Positions 8,669 to 17,875 of a DNA stretch of 64,000 nt are shown piece by piece. Source of the stretch: Rossellomorea marisflavi (GTDB lineage: Bacteria > Bacillota > Bacilli > Bacillales > Bacillaceae_B); assembly GCF_022170785.1 (NCBI RefSeq), contig NZ_CP081870.1, forward strand, positions 1,600,001 through 1,664,000, read 5' to 3'. Made by a program: the position numbers and the translations under genes. The notes beneath the pieces were generated by a model that made no database searches, was not told the origin of the DNA, and worked only from the letters and a program-made list of their open reading frames with translations. Numbering within the stretch: position 1 is the first letter of the stretch; each line of letters begins with the position of its first letter.

Positions 8669-9281
8669 ATGCGTAATAAGAATCCATGATTTTTCTCACA
8701 TAGTTCTGAGTTTCCTGGAAAGGGGGCACTCCACTGTACTTATCTACATTCCCGGGTCCAGCATTGTAAGCCGCCAAGGCAAGCTTCATGTCCCCGTCAT
8801 ATTTCACCAGCATCTGTTTCAGATACTTAGAGCCGGCAAAGACGTTCTGTTCAGGATCAAAGACGTCAGTGACCCCGAGCCCACGAGCTGTTCCGGGCAT
8901 GAGCTGCATCAATCCTGCAGCACCTGCGTGACTGGTGGAGGAAGGGTCATAACCCGACTCCTGCTTCACGACGGAGTGGATCAGCTTAGCGGGTATCCCG
9001 TAGCGTTCGGCGGCCCTGCTGATGATGGAGTCGATGCCTGTTTCCGGCCCCTTGCTTGCATCACGCTTTTGGGAAAGGGGAAGCGTCGGAGAAAGTGCCT
9101 GCTGGGGCATAGTATCGAGGAGATTCTGTACACTCCCCAATGTGTCGGTCCCGGTTGTCTGAAGAGCATTTTCAAGCACGGTTTGGAACACATTCGTGCC
9201 TTCGCTTGATGATGAGGCGATGGACCCGAGGTTACCGAGTGCCTGAAGCTCCATCATCGCTTTTACTTGTTGGATGTTCAT
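8667..9281 (-). CDS. cwlQ: Lytic transglycosylase of the CwlQ (YjbJ) type
   Basis: 204 residues. It cleaves peptidoglycan glycan strands; the B. subtilis homologue is reported to have both muramidase and lytic transglycosylase activity. The C-terminal SLT domain (about residues 80-204) has the catalytic glutamate E108 in VVKQESGYDP, the GLMQLMPGTA motif and ALAAYNAGPG. The N-terminal 80 residues are low-complexity and lack a clear signal peptide, also true of the homologue. AAGGAG precedes the ATG. Confidence 0.88.
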   Translation of the reverse strand: MNIQQVKAMMELQALGNLGSIASSSSEGTNVFQTVLENALQTTGTDTLGSVQNLLDTMPQQALSPTLPLSQKRDASKGPETGIDSIISRAAERYGIPAKLIHSVVKQESGYDPSSTSHAGAAGLMQLMPGTARGLGVTDVFDPEQNVFAGSKYLKQMLVKYDGDMKLALAAYNAGPGNVDKYSGVPPFQETQNYVRKIMDSYYA

Positions 9282-9340
9282 GTATCGGATCTCCTTGCTC
9301 TGATTAGTAGGCGTATACAGTTACTATCGGTAAGATTCCT

Positions 9341-9940
9341 CTACTGTGAAGGATTTTCCTTCTGCTTTTTCTTCAACTCATCATAAAAGCGCCTGACTTT
9401 GTTCTTGGTCTGTCGAACCGGGATCTGGAACGTCTCAAGAAGTTCGAGGAAGATGGCTTCTCCTTCGGTCCTGTCCGCTACTTCATATTCCAGTTCATAG
9501 TCTTCTTTATCCAGGTACTCGCTCTGATCCAGAACCAGTAGCCCACCTTTGAATCGTTGTTCGGAGCGTATTGTATTCAGCGTCCCGAAGTGGAGCAGGG
9601 TGTCTGGATCGATATTGAGTCCGAGGATGGTATCCCGCACTTCACCCTCAGGGAATCTTCTATCCTTGAGAAGAAAAGCGGCTTCATCTCCGCTTAGGGG
9701 CTGGTTGGTTTCGAGCAGGTCTTCGCCGTGGGGGGTCTTCAATGTCAGCGTATGGTGTCCACTCTTGGACCGGATCCTAAGGGCTGAACGGGCTTCCTTC
9801 AGTTTGAAATCTTCGGTATCGAAGTAGTGATTGGCCTGGTGCAGAAAATCCGCTTCTTTCACATTGAACGCTGAAGAGAGCTTAACAAACTCTTCGGATG
9901 TAAGAAGGTTCTTGAATTCAATTTCGATTTCTTTTGGCAT
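9341..9940 (-). CDS. yjbK: CYTH-domain protein (triphosphate tunnel metalloenzyme family), YjbK
   Basis: 199 residues. CYTH proteins use a beta-barrel tunnel to bind triphosphates and divalent metal; cellular substrates of YjbK are unknown. The diagnostic EXEXK motif is EIEIEFK at residues 4-10, followed by basic and acidic strands (ALRIRSK, HTLTLKTP, YELEYEVADRT) typical of the tunnel. AAGGAAG precedes the ATG. It is divergent from yjbL and sasB, as in B. subtilis, which hints at a link to nucleotide triphosphate metabolism but does not prove it. Confidence 0.88.
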   Translation of the reverse strand: MPKEIEIEFKNLLTSEEFVKLSSAFNVKEADFLHQANHYFDTEDFKLKEARSALRIRSKSGHHTLTLKTPHGEDLLETNQPLSGDEAAFLLKDRRFPEGEVRDTILGLNIDPDTLLHFGTLNTIRSEQRFKGGLLVLDQSEYLDKEDYELEYEVADRTEGEAIFLELLETFQIPVRQTKNKVRRFYDELKKKQKENPSQ

Positions 9941-10071
9941 GAGGGTCTTCCTTTCTACTGTCGGTCATTGCTTCATTATCTCATTGACGAATGGGGAACT
10001 TCAATGTTTAGATGAATCCATGAAATGTGGTAGAATGATACTGATTGTTTTATGGAAGGAATGAGTGTTGA

Positions 10072-10443
10072 ATGAGGAAAGTAATCCAGTTTCACCAGAC
10101 AAGCGTTGAAAACGGTGTCCTGGTCCTGCACACAGAACAGGACGATCTCCTGGAAGGAGTCCAGGCAGCCGGTCAGATCATAGCAGACTCTGATCGATTC
10201 GCTTTTGTATACCTAGCAGAAAATGCGGAAGAGTATGTGTATTTATATTTGGAGGAACCGATCTGGCAGGAACTGAAGAACGTCCTGGAAAGCGGCATGC
10301 CGGTCATGGCGCGCGGATCGGAACGGACCCTAGAGCTGCATCAGTTCCAGGATGAGCTTCAGTACCTGGTCGAGAATATTCAGGGGAACGGAAACTACGG
10401 TGATGAGATGGTCGCTAAGGTTGAAGCGGTATTTTTTAACTGA
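10072..10443 (+). CDS. yjbL: UPF0738 family protein YjbL
   Basis: 123 residues, an uncharacterised family found in Bacillaceae next to sasB. No catalytic motif, signal peptide or membrane segment is apparent; the sequence is acidic overall. AAGGAATGAG lies upstream of the ATG. It precedes sasB by 57 bp on the same strand. Confidence 0.82.
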   Translation: MRKVIQFHQTSVENGVLVLHTEQDDLLEGVQAAGQIIADSDRFAFVYLAENAEEYVYLYLEEPIWQELKNVLESGMPVMARGSERTLELHQFQDELQYLVENIQGNGNYGDEMVAKVEAVFFN

Positions 10444-10500
10444 TCAAATAAACATCGTTCATTAAGGCATTGACAGCCGACCCTACCAGGAGGTGATGGA

Positions 10501-11148
10501 ATGAACCATTGGGAACAGTTTTTAGCTCCGTATAAACAGGCTGTTGACGAACTGAAGGTAAAGCTGAAGGGGATGCGTGGTGAGTATGAGAAATATAGCA
10601 TCCATTCACCCATTGAGTTTGTCACGGGCAGGGTGAAGCCGATTGCCAGCATCTTGGATAAAGCGAACAAAAAAGGAATCAAGCTGTCTGCGATCCAGCA
10701 GGAGATGCAGGACATCGCCGGACTGAGGATGATGTGCCAGTTTGTTGAAGATATCCATGTGGTGGTGGAAAAGCTCCGCGCAAGGAAGGACTTCACCATC
10801 ATCGAGGAACGTGACTATGTGACCCATAAGAAGCCGAGCGGCTACCGCTCCTATCACATCGTCATCGACTATCCCGTGCAGACCATTCACGGGGAAGTGA
10901 ATATTCTGGCGGAAATCCAGATCAGGACTTTGTCCATGAACTTCTGGGCAACGATCGAGCATTCATTGAATTATAAATACAGTGGCCAAATCCCGGAAGA
11001 AATCAGACATAGGTTGCAAGGTGCTGCAGAAGCTGCTTTCCGCCTTGATGAAGAGATGAGCCTCATCAGGGAAGAGATACAGGAAGCACAGGTCATTTTT
11101 ACGAACAAAACGGAAAAGGACCAGCGAGGGAGACCCAGCGGGACTTGA
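10501..11148 (+). CDS. sasB: Small alarmone synthetase SasB (RelQ), (p)ppGpp synthetase
   Basis: 215 residues, the usual size of RelQ-type synthetases that lack the hydrolase and regulatory domains of Rel. It transfers pyrophosphate from ATP to GDP or GTP and forms a tetramer stimulated by pppGpp. The synthetase core is visible: [46 protein letters not shown] and [35 protein letters not shown] precedes the ATG. nadK follows after 13 bp and rluD soon after, so sasB-nadK-rluD look like one operon. Confidence 0.95.
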   Translation: MNHWEQFLAPYKQAVDELKVKLKGMRGEYEKYSIHSPIEFVTGRVKPIASILDKANKKGIKLSAIQQEMQDIAGLRMMCQFVEDIHVVVEKLRARKDFTIIEERDYVTHKKPSGYRSYHIVIDYPVQTIHGEVNILAEIQIRTLSMNFWATIEHSLNYKYSGQIPEEIRHRLQGAAEAAFRLDEEMSLIREEIQEAQVIFTNKTEKDQRGRPSGT

Positions 11149-11161
11149 AAGGGGCATGAGT

Positions 11162-11956
11162 ATGAAGTTCGCGATCACGTCAAAAGGTGATTCCAAATCC
11201 AACACGTTGATGCATAAAATGAGGACCTATCTTCAAGATTTTAATCTTACATATGATGAAGACCAACCCGACATCGTCATCTCCGTCGGTGGGGACGGCA
11301 CGCTCCTCTATGCCTTTCACCGCTATCGTTCAAGACTTGATAAGACGGCTTTCGTCGGAGTGCATACCGGCCACTTGGGCTTTTACGCAGATTGGGTGCC
11401 CGAGGAGATCGAAAAGCTGGTCATCGCCATTGCGAAGACTCCTTATCAAGTCATTGAATACCCTCTACTAGAGACGATCATCCGTTATCAGCACGGTGGA
11501 AAGGAAACGAGGTATCTTGCACTCAATGAATCCACCGTCAAAAGCGTCGAAGGAACTCTTGTTATGGATGTGGAAATTCGCGGCCAGCACTTTGAACGCT
11601 TCCGCGGGGACGGGCTCTGCCTTTCCACGCCTTCGGGAAGTACGGCCTATAACAAAGCCCTTGGCGGTGCTATCATCCACCCGTCGATCCCTGCGATCCA
11701 GTTTGCTGAAATGGCGTCCATCAACAATCGCGTCTTCAGGACGATCGGTTCGCCGCTCATCCTCCCGGCCCATCATACATGCATGCTGAAGCCGGTGAAC
11801 GGTCCTGACTTCCTCGTCACGATCGATCACTTATCCCTGCTTCACAAAGATGTGAAGAGCATTCAATATCGCGTGGCCGATGAAAAGATCCGGTTTGCCC
11901 GGTTCAGGCCGTTCCCGTTCTGGAAACGGGTGCATGACTCCTTTGTGTCGGACTGA
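11162..11956 (+). CDS. nadK: NAD kinase
   Basis: 264 residues. It phosphorylates NAD to NADP with ATP in the cytoplasm. The nucleotide-binding GGDGT is at residues 43-47, followed by [10 protein letters not shown] and the [17 protein letters not shown] signature. I start at ATG 11162, with AAAGGGG 8 bp upstream and the MKFA start matching the B. subtilis enzyme; an ATG at 11156 in the same frame is too close to the ribosome binding site. It lies 13 bp after sasB and 13 bp before the pseudouridine synthase gene. Confidence 0.95.
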   Translation: MKFAITSKGDSKSNTLMHKMRTYLQDFNLTYDEDQPDIVISVGGDGTLLYAFHRYRSRLDKTAFVGVHTGHLGFYADWVPEEIEKLVIAIAKTPYQVIEYPLLETIIRYQHGGKETRYLALNESTVKSVEGTLVMDVEIRGQHFERFRGDGLCLSTPSGSTAYNKALGGAIIHPSIPAIQFAEMASINNRVFRTIGSPLILPAHHTCMLKPVNGPDFLVTIDHLSLLHKDVKSIQYRVADEKIRFARFRPFPFWKRVHDSFVSD

Positions 11957-11969
11957 CGGATCAAGGATC

Positions 11970-12851
11970 ATGAAACGATATGAAATGAATTGGGTCATCG
12001 GTGAAGAGGACCAGGGACGCCGCATGAAAGATTTCCTCAAGGATCATGAGATTTCCAAGCGCACCTTGACGGCGGTCAAATTCGAAGGCGGGGAGCTTAG
12101 CGTCAATGGAAAGCGGGAAGATGTAAGGTTTCGCTTAACCGCGGGTGACTGCCTCCGCGTCGTCTTCCCGGTTGAAGACAGCTCCATCCTACCTGAGCCG
12201 TTTCCCTTGAAGGTCCTTTATGAAGATGAGGACGTTCTGGTGGTTGACAAACCCGCTGGAATGAAGACGATTCCTTCGACCGATCAAGCAGGGGGGACAT
12301 TGGCAAATGCGATCAGGTTTCATTACATGGCTACAGAAGTCGCATCCACTGTCCATATCGTCACCAGGCTTGATAAAGATACGTCTGGGATTGTGCTGGT
12401 GGCAAAGCACCGGCATATTCATCATCTCTTCACGCTGAGTCAGAAGCAGGGGAACGTTAGCAGGGAGTATGAAGCCATTGCTCACGGTTTGTTTACAGAT
12501 GCAGAAGGGGTCATCGAAGCTCCCATCGGAAGGAAAGAGACCAGCATCATCGAACGGATGGTCCGGGAAGACGGGCGCCATGCCAAAACCCGATATCGTG
12601 TCGAAAAGCAGTACGGAGCCTATGCTCATTTGAGACTGCAGCTCGAGACTGGGAGGACCCATCAGATCAGGGTGCATCTATCCCATATCGGACACCCTCT
12701 GGAAGGGGACGATCTTTACGGCGGTGCGCTTGATCGTATAAAGAGGCAGGCACTCCATTGCAGCCGACTTGCCTTTTTTCATCCGGTGAAACAACGCGAG
12801 ATGACCTTTCACTGTCCGCTGCCTCAAGATATGAGTCGGTTGGTGGATTAA
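11970..12851 (+). CDS. RluD-family RNA pseudouridine synthase (YjbO type)
   Basis: 293 residues. Members isomerise uridine to pseudouridine in rRNA or tRNA. An N-terminal S4-like RNA-binding region (MKDFLKDHEISKRTLTAVK...) precedes the catalytic domain with RLDKDTSGIVLVAK, whose aspartate is the nucleophile, and the RTHQIRVHLSHIGHPLEGD motif. I start at ATG 11970, which follows AAGGA; the frame is open further upstream inside nadK but without a ribosome binding site. Target site cannot be told from sequence. It ends the sasB-nadK operon at a terminator. Confidence 0.9.
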   Translation: MKRYEMNWVIGEEDQGRRMKDFLKDHEISKRTLTAVKFEGGELSVNGKREDVRFRLTAGDCLRVVFPVEDSSILPEPFPLKVLYEDEDVLVVDKPAGMKTIPSTDQAGGTLANAIRFHYMATEVASTVHIVTRLDKDTSGIVLVAKHRHIHHLFTLSQKQGNVSREYEAIAHGLFTDAEGVIEAPIGRKETSIIERMVREDGRHAKTRYRVEKQYGAYAHLRLQLETGRTHQIRVHLSHIGHPLEGDDLYGGALDRIKRQALHCSRLAFFHPVKQREMTFHCPLPQDMSRLVD

Positions 12852-12861
12852 GGTTCATAAT

Positions 12862-12895
12862 AAGAGCGAGAGCCCCGTGGCCCTCGCTCTTTTTT
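12862..12895 (+). terminator. Bidirectional terminator between the pseudouridine synthase gene and prpE
   Basis: AAGAGCGAG pairs with CTCGCTCTT, with T on the plus strand and A-rich sequence on the other side. The convergent prpE frame stops within it. Confidence 0.8.
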
Positions 12896-13627
12896 AGTAA
12901 CAAGTGAATTTTGTCGGGATCGATGGCATCGTGGAAGGCACACTGACCTTCTCGATTTCCGGGTAGCGGAACGCGGTGAGGCGTCCCCCAAAGACGGCAC
13001 CGGTGTCGATATTGACTGTGCGATGGATCATTCTTGGCTCTGGTACGGGTGTATGGCCATAAACAATCCAGGCATCACCATGATAGTCCCTGGCCCAGTC
13101 CCTCCTGACGGGTGTCCCGTCGGGATTCCGTTCCCCGGTGATGTCCCCGTAAAGAACGAAGGTCCTGATTCTTTTATCTTTACGCCCGATCCATTCCTCT
13201 TTCATCCCTGCGTGGGCAAGGATCAGTCTTCCTCCATCGAGCACATCGTAGAGAGGGGCGTCTTCATACAGAGTGAGGAATTGCTTCTTGATTGCTTCCT
13301 GCTTCGAAGATGAGGCGGATTCCCACTCTGCGACCGTTGTTTCAAGTCCATGGCGTATTTGAACATCATGGCCCAGGAAATAGCGGTACAATTTATCGCA
13401 GTGATTCCCAGGGACATACCTTGCTTTCCCCCGTGAGCAGAGAGCTGCCACAAGTTCGATCGTGTCGAGTGATTGCGGCCCCCTGTCCGTAAGATCTCCT
13501 ATGAAGGCAAGCTTTCGTTCATGATGGATGGGTATGCCGTCATTCCAGCTGTATCCAAGCTTTTCAATAAGTGCGGTCAATTCCTCATAGCAGCCATGTA
13601 TATATCCCCGATGATATCCAGTTTCAT
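12894..13627 (-). pseudogene. prpE: prpE, bis(5'-nucleosyl)-tetraphosphatase, frameshifted after codon 8-9
   Basis: PrpE is a metallophosphatase of the PPP family that hydrolyses Ap4A and is linked to spore germination control in Bacillus. The intact start is ATG 13627 (AAAGGAGC upstream) and reads MKLDIIGDI, then shifts. Removing one TA from the alternating tract at 13599-13605 restores [16 protein letters not shown], the family's metal-binding start. As given, the first frame stops after 16 codons and the remaining 228 residues (12894-13580) have only a TTG without ribosome binding site. The rest is intact, with [18 protein letters not shown] and YGHTPV. So either the gene is inactivated, it varies by slippage, or the base calls are wrong here. 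Confidence 0.8.
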
Positions 13628-13814
13628 ATGAGTCAGCTCCTTTTCGCTTTTCTTTTTATTGAAATTATGCCATATTAATGGTTCAGTGTTTCACATATAC
13701 GCTCGGACCGCAGGACTTCAAGAAAAAGGATGTCATTTTTAAGGCGACAAGAACTGAAGGATTTGCTAGTATTAAAACGATAAAGATACATGTGATAGGA
13801 AGAAGGTGTGTTCA

Positions 13815-15215
13815 ATGACTGATATCACACAAGATCAGGAAAGAGACAAAGATAAACCGAATGATAGGGAAATGTTCGATGAAGAACTTCTGATCAGGGC
13901 GCTTGAAGAGGAGAATATGGATCTCTTCCGTTCAGAGTTTATTGAACTGCACTCGTATGATCAGGCGACATTCTTTGCACGGGTGGAGGAAGGATTGAGG
14001 GCCCGCCTCTATCACTACCTATCCCCTGAAGAAATGGCAGAGCTTTTTGAAAGTCTTGATATTGAAGAAGAAGATTATCAGGATATCCTTGCCGAAATGA
14101 ATCCCTCTTATGCAGCTGAGATGCTCTCCCATATGTATACGGATGATGCGGTCGATGTATTGAATGAGCTGGATAAGGAACAGGTGGTCAGTTACTTGAC
14201 CATCATGGATGATGAATCGGCGAAAGAAATCAAAGAACTCCTGCACTATGAAGAATACACGGCCGGTAGTATCATGACCACGGAATTCGTGGCCATCAGC
14301 AAGAATCAGACGGTGCGGTCGGCCATGTATATCTTGAAGAACGAAGCGCCGAATGCCGAGACCATCTACTATATCTATGTTATCGACGACGATAAAAAAC
14401 TCGTAGGGGTCATCTCCCTTCGCGACCTTATCATCAGTCACGATGACGTGATGATCTCAGAGATTATGAGCGAACGTGTCATGTCTGTAGGCGTCAGTGA
14501 AGACCAAGAGGCAGTAGCGAGACAAATGAAGGATTACGACTTCCTTGCCCTGCCGGTTGTGGATTTTCAGCAGCACCTCCTCGGTATCATCACCGTCGAT
14601 GACATCATGGACGTTATGGAAGAAGAGGCATCCGATGACTATTCGAAGCTCGCAGGGATCTCGGATCTTGATTCCATCGACCAGAACCCGTTCAGTGCAG
14701 CCAAGAAAAGGCTGCCGTGGCTCATTGCCCTTTTGTTCCTCGGAATGTTTACCGCAAGCCTCATCAGCCGGTTCGAGGACACCCTTGCCGTCGTACCGGT
14801 CCTTGCCATCTTCATCCCGGTCATTTCGGGGATGTCCGGTAATACGGGTACCCAGGCCCTCGCCGTTGCGGTTCGCGGTATTGCAACGGGAGATATTGAA
14901 AAAGAAAGCAGATGGTCCCTTATCATGCGTGAAGCAGGGACCGGTCTGATCACGGGTACAACATGCGGTGTCGGTATCAGCATCATCGTGTACGTGTGGA
15001 AGGGTGAGTTCTTCCTCGGACTGGTCATAGGGGTTTCGCTGCTCATATCCCTCTTTGTGGCCACACTTGCCGGGATCCTGGTCCCGCTCGTGATGCATAA
15101 GCTCAAAGTCGATCCGGCGGTTGCGTCGGGGCCGTTCATCACTACGATTAATGATATCATTTCGATTTTGATTTATTTCGGCCTCGCCACCATTTTCATG
15201 AGCTACCTACTATAA
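13815..15215 (+). CDS. mgtE: Magnesium transporter MgtE
   Basis: 466 residues. MgtE is a homodimeric Mg2+ channel gated by cytosolic Mg2+. Domains run as the family expects: N-terminal helical domain (about 10-130), paired CBS domains (about 135-260, with YTAGSIMTTEFVAI and LVGVISLRDLI), a linker helix, then five transmembrane helices (about 285-466) with the pore segment PVISGMSGNTGTQALAV. I prefer ATG 13815 over GTG 13806 because GAAGGTG sits before both and spacing fits the ATG. The 187 bp upstream show no recognisable M-box riboswitch. The antiporter gene follows after 24 bp. Confidence 0.94.
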   Translation: MTDITQDQERDKDKPNDREMFDEELLIRALEEENMDLFRSEFIELHSYDQATFFARVEEGLRARLYHYLSPEEMAELFESLDIEEEDYQDILAEMNPSYAAEMLSHMYTDDAVDVLNELDKEQVVSYLTIMDDESAKEIKELLHYEEYTAGSIMTTEFVAISKNQTVRSAMYILKNEAPNAETIYYIYVIDDDKKLVGVISLRDLIISHDDVMISEIMSERVMSVGVSEDQEAVARQMKDYDFLALPVVDFQQHLLGIITVDDIMDVMEEEASDDYSKLAGISDLDSIDQNPFSAAKKRLPWLIALLFLGMFTASLISRFEDTLAVVPVLAIFIPVISGMSGNTGTQALAVAVRGIATGDIEKESRWSLIMREAGTGLITGTTCGVGISIIVYVWKGEFFLGLVIGVSLLISLFVATLAGILVPLVMHKLKVDPAVASGPFITTINDIISILIYFGLATIFMSYLL

Positions 15216-15239
15216 CTATAGACAAGGGGGAGAATTAGA

Positions 15240-17102
15240 ATGGAACAACATGCATCTGTTATGTCACTTGTCATTGTGATCCTTGTGGCGTTTCTGACAC
15301 CTATCCTGCTCCATAAGTTCAAACTCAACTTCATCCCCGTGGTCATCGCAGAGATCATCGTCGGATTGATCATCGGGAAAAGTGGATTTGATATTGTTCA
15401 CCAGGATATGTGGCTTGAGACGCTTTCTACATTGGGGTTCATTTTCCTAATGTTTCTCAGTGGATTGGAAATAGACTTCACCGCGTTCTCGGGGGGCAAG
15501 AAGAAAAAGGCCCTACTGCCGAACGGTAAGGAAGAGCCGAACAGGCTCCGGGTAGCCATGATCATTTTCCTGGGAATCTTCGTGGTCTCCCTTGGCCTCT
15601 CTTATCTGTTCGTTTGGTTCGGTTTGATCAATAATGCCTTCCTCATGACCCTCATCATTTCGACCATCTCTTTGGGAGTGGTGGTTCCGACGTTGAAAGA
15701 GGCCCATATCATGAAAACGGCAATCGGTCAGATCATCCTCCTGGTAGCGGTCATCGCGGATCTTGCGACGATGATCCTGCTTGCCGTATTCGTCTCCCTA
15801 TACGGGGACGGCCAGGGAAGCATGTGGCTCCTTCTCATCCTCTTCGGTGTGGGGATCCTGCTTTACTTCCTTGCAAGACGACTAAAGAATAATCCGTTCA
15901 TCAGGAGTCTATCGACAGGTACCGTTCAAATCGGCACGCGGGCGGTATTCACGCTCATCATCGTCCTGGTGGCCATTTCGGAAACCGTGGGGGCAGAGAA
16001 TATCCTGGGGGCGTTCCTGGCTGGAGTGCTTGTTTCATTGCTTGCGCCCAATCAGGAAATGGTCCATAAGCTGGACTCTTTCGGCTACGGATTCCTCATC
16101 CCGATCTTCTTCGTCATGATCGGGGTTGAACTGGACCTCTGGACCCTACTGAGCGACAAGAAAATGCTTCTGTTGATTCCGTTGCTGCTGCTTGCTTTCT
16201 TCATCTCGAAAGTCGTGCCGGTGTACTTCCTGAAGTATTGGTATGATACGAAGACGACCCTTGCTTCTGCGTTCCTTCTGACCTCGACCCTTTCTCTGGT
16301 CATCGCGGCAGCTAAGATCGCGGAGCGAATCGAGATCATCACTCCGCAGATGAGTGGAACATTGATCCTCGTCGCCGTCATTGCCTGTATCATCACGCCG
16401 ATTTTCTTCAAGAAGCTATTTCCGAAAGAAAGTGCGGCAGAGAAGAAGCTCAAGGTTTCATTCCTTGGAGCCAATCAGCTGACGATGCCGGTATCGAGGG
16501 AGCTTCAATCCTCCCTGTATGAACCGGTCCTTTACCATACGAGGCAGGACAAATCGGAACAGACCATTGCAGACTCGCTGTTTACCATCAATGAAATCGA
16601 GAATTATGATTCTTCGACCATTGAAGCACTTGGGATATTTGATTCGGATATCCTCGTCATTTCTACCGGAGACGAAGCGCTCAATGCTTCATTAGCCGTA
16701 GAAGCGAAAGCAAAAGGTGTGGACCGGGTAATCGTCAGGGCCGAGAGTGCAGACCTTCATGAAGATCTGAGGGAGAAGGAGATCGAGGTGTATTCTGTCT
16801 TCCTATCCACGAAGGCACTGCTCCGGGCCTTGATTGAATCACCGTCTGTACTGAATATCCTTACCAATCAAGAAACGTCCCTGTATGAGATCAGGATGCT
16901 GAACCATCAATTCGAGGGAATGTCCCTCAGGCAGTTCCCATTCACCGGGGATGTCATTTTTGTCAGGATTTTCAGGGGGAAGGATTCCATTGTTCCCCAC
17001 GGTGATACAGAGCTTCATATGAATGATCGCCTGATCGTCACCGGTTCGAAGGAATATGTGGATGAATTGAAGAGAGAATTGGAATTCTGTGAAGACTGCT
17101 GA
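15240..17102 (+). CDS. yjbQ: CPA2-family cation:proton antiporter with TrkA-type domains (YjbQ)
   Basis: 620 residues. The N-terminal Na+/H+-exchanger domain (about 5-390) has 12-13 membrane segments. It is followed by a TrkA-N-like region (about 400-520) and a TrkA-C domain (about 530-615, FEGMSLRQFPFTGDVIFVRI...). The usual Rossmann glycine motif is degenerate here (reads FLGANQLTMP), so nucleotide binding is uncertain. Family members exchange Na+ or K+ for H+ across the membrane. AAGGGGGAG precedes the ATG. It is likely co-transcribed with mgtE, 24 bp upstream, and is followed by a terminator. Confidence 0.9.
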   Translation: MEQHASVMSLVIVILVAFLTPILLHKFKLNFIPVVIAEIIVGLIIGKSGFDIVHQDMWLETLSTLGFIFLMFLSGLEIDFTAFSGGKKKKALLPNGKEEPNRLRVAMIIFLGIFVVSLGLSYLFVWFGLINNAFLMTLIISTISLGVVVPTLKEAHIMKTAIGQIILLVAVIADLATMILLAVFVSLYGDGQGSMWLLLILFGVGILLYFLARRLKNNPFIRSLSTGTVQIGTRAVFTLIIVLVAISETVGAENILGAFLAGVLVSLLAPNQEMVHKLDSFGYGFLIPIFFVMIGVELDLWTLLSDKKMLLLIPLLLLAFFISKVVPVYFLKYWYDTKTTLASAFLLTSTLSLVIAAAKIAERIEIITPQMSGTLILVAVIACIITPIFFKKLFPKESAAEKKLKVSFLGANQLTMPVSRELQSSLYEPVLYHTRQDKSEQTIADSLFTINEIENYDSSTIEALGIFDSDILVISTGDEALNASLAVEAKAKGVDRVIVRAESADLHEDLREKEIEVYSVFLSTKALLRALIESPSVLNILTNQETSLYEIRMLNHQFEGMSLRQFPFTGDVIFVRIFRGKDSIVPHGDTELHMNDRLIVTGSKEYVDELKRELEFCEDC

Positions 17103-17110
17103 ACACATTG

Positions 17111-17148
17111 GAACTTCCCATGCTATATGCTGGGAAGTTCTTTTTTTT
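17111..17148 (+). terminator. Terminator after the antiporter gene
   Basis: A 10-bp perfect stem (GAACTTCCCA / TGGGAAGTTC), 10-nt loop, then eight T residues. Confidence 0.88.
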
Positions 17149-17212
17149 ATCTCATTAGACAAGGGATATCACTATGTTTAGAATGAACGTATAACCAATA
17201 GGAGGTGTTCTC

Positions 17213-17701
17213 ATGTGGAGAGAGAATGTAAAGACCATTCGTAATGAATTGATCGACAGCTTCCATGACGCAGGAGAAGATAAACTGAATGAAAAGCCTG
17301 CGAGTGGGGGATGGAGCATAGCGCAAGTCGTCCTTCATCTTGCCGGGGCTGAAACACGATTCATGGAGCTCGCACTGCGCTCTGCCTCTGAGAGTATGGC
17401 GAAGGGAGAAAAGGTCGACCTGACAGTATTCGATGATCCCGCACATAAGATGATCGCGCCCATCGATCCTCCTGACGTACACAAAACCTGTGACGAGCTT
17501 CTTAAGGCCCTTCATACTTCGAGGCAGTTGACGGAACGCCTTGAATCTTCCTACACAATAGAAGAGCTGGAGCAAAAATCAATGGATCACCACCGCTTCG
17601 GCGTCATGCCCATTGAGCAGGTATTCGAACTGCTGGGCAGGCATGAGAAGCGGCATATCCGCCAAATCCACCGGATCAAAGAGCAGATCACCCGACTATG
17701 A
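17213..17701 (+). CDS. DinB-fold putative metal-dependent enzyme
   Basis: 162 residues. The DinB/YfiT four-helix fold usually carries three histidines that bind a divalent metal; candidates here are the His in QVVLHLAGAE and the HEKRHIRQIHRI pair near the C terminus. Some family members are thiol-dependent transferases (bacillithiol S-transferases), but the substrate here cannot be told. AGGAGGTG precedes the ATG. It stands alone between the antiporter gene and fabI. Confidence 0.82.
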   Translation: MWRENVKTIRNELIDSFHDAGEDKLNEKPASGGWSIAQVVLHLAGAETRFMELALRSASESMAKGEKVDLTVFDDPAHKMIAPIDPPDVHKTCDELLKALHTSRQLTERLESSYTIEELEQKSMDHHRFGVMPIEQVFELLGRHEKRHIRQIHRIKEQITRL

Positions 17702-17802
17702 AAGCATCCCGGTTCTTGGGGGCGTGACGTATGAAGAGCCCCCTCCTGTAAGTACGGATGCGGTGGTGGGAGGGATTAGCTTATAAACATCGCGAACAAG
17801 GC

Positions 17803-17848
17803 TTTTCATTTTGGTGATTATCATGTAGAATTAGTATCAGGTACTAAT
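17803..17848 (+). promoter_or_regulatory. fabI promoter with FapR operator
   Basis: The 19-bp ATTAGTATCAGGTACTAAT at 17830-17848 is the exact reverse complement of the classic FapR consensus. A candidate -35 (TTTTCA, 17803-17808) and -10 (TAGAAT, 17826-17831), 17 bp apart, place the operator over the -10 and start site. FapR represses fatty acid synthesis genes until malonyl-CoA accumulates. Confidence 0.88.
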
Positions 17849-17875
17849 AACATGTATTAAACAGGAGGATATTCA

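Noticed and set aside
8619..9209. 196-residue open frame on the plus strand
   Set aside because: It lies wholly opposite cwlQ, whose SLT motifs are clear, and has no ribosome binding site or recognisable domain.
13628..13814. Possible M-box magnesium riboswitch before mgtE
   Set aside because: The gap lacks the conserved M-box segments and any terminator hairpin.
14457..15160. Two long reverse-strand frames (213 and 173 residues)
   Set aside because: Both are antisense to the membrane domain of mgtE and are rich in His/Arg/Asp runs typical of shadow frames.
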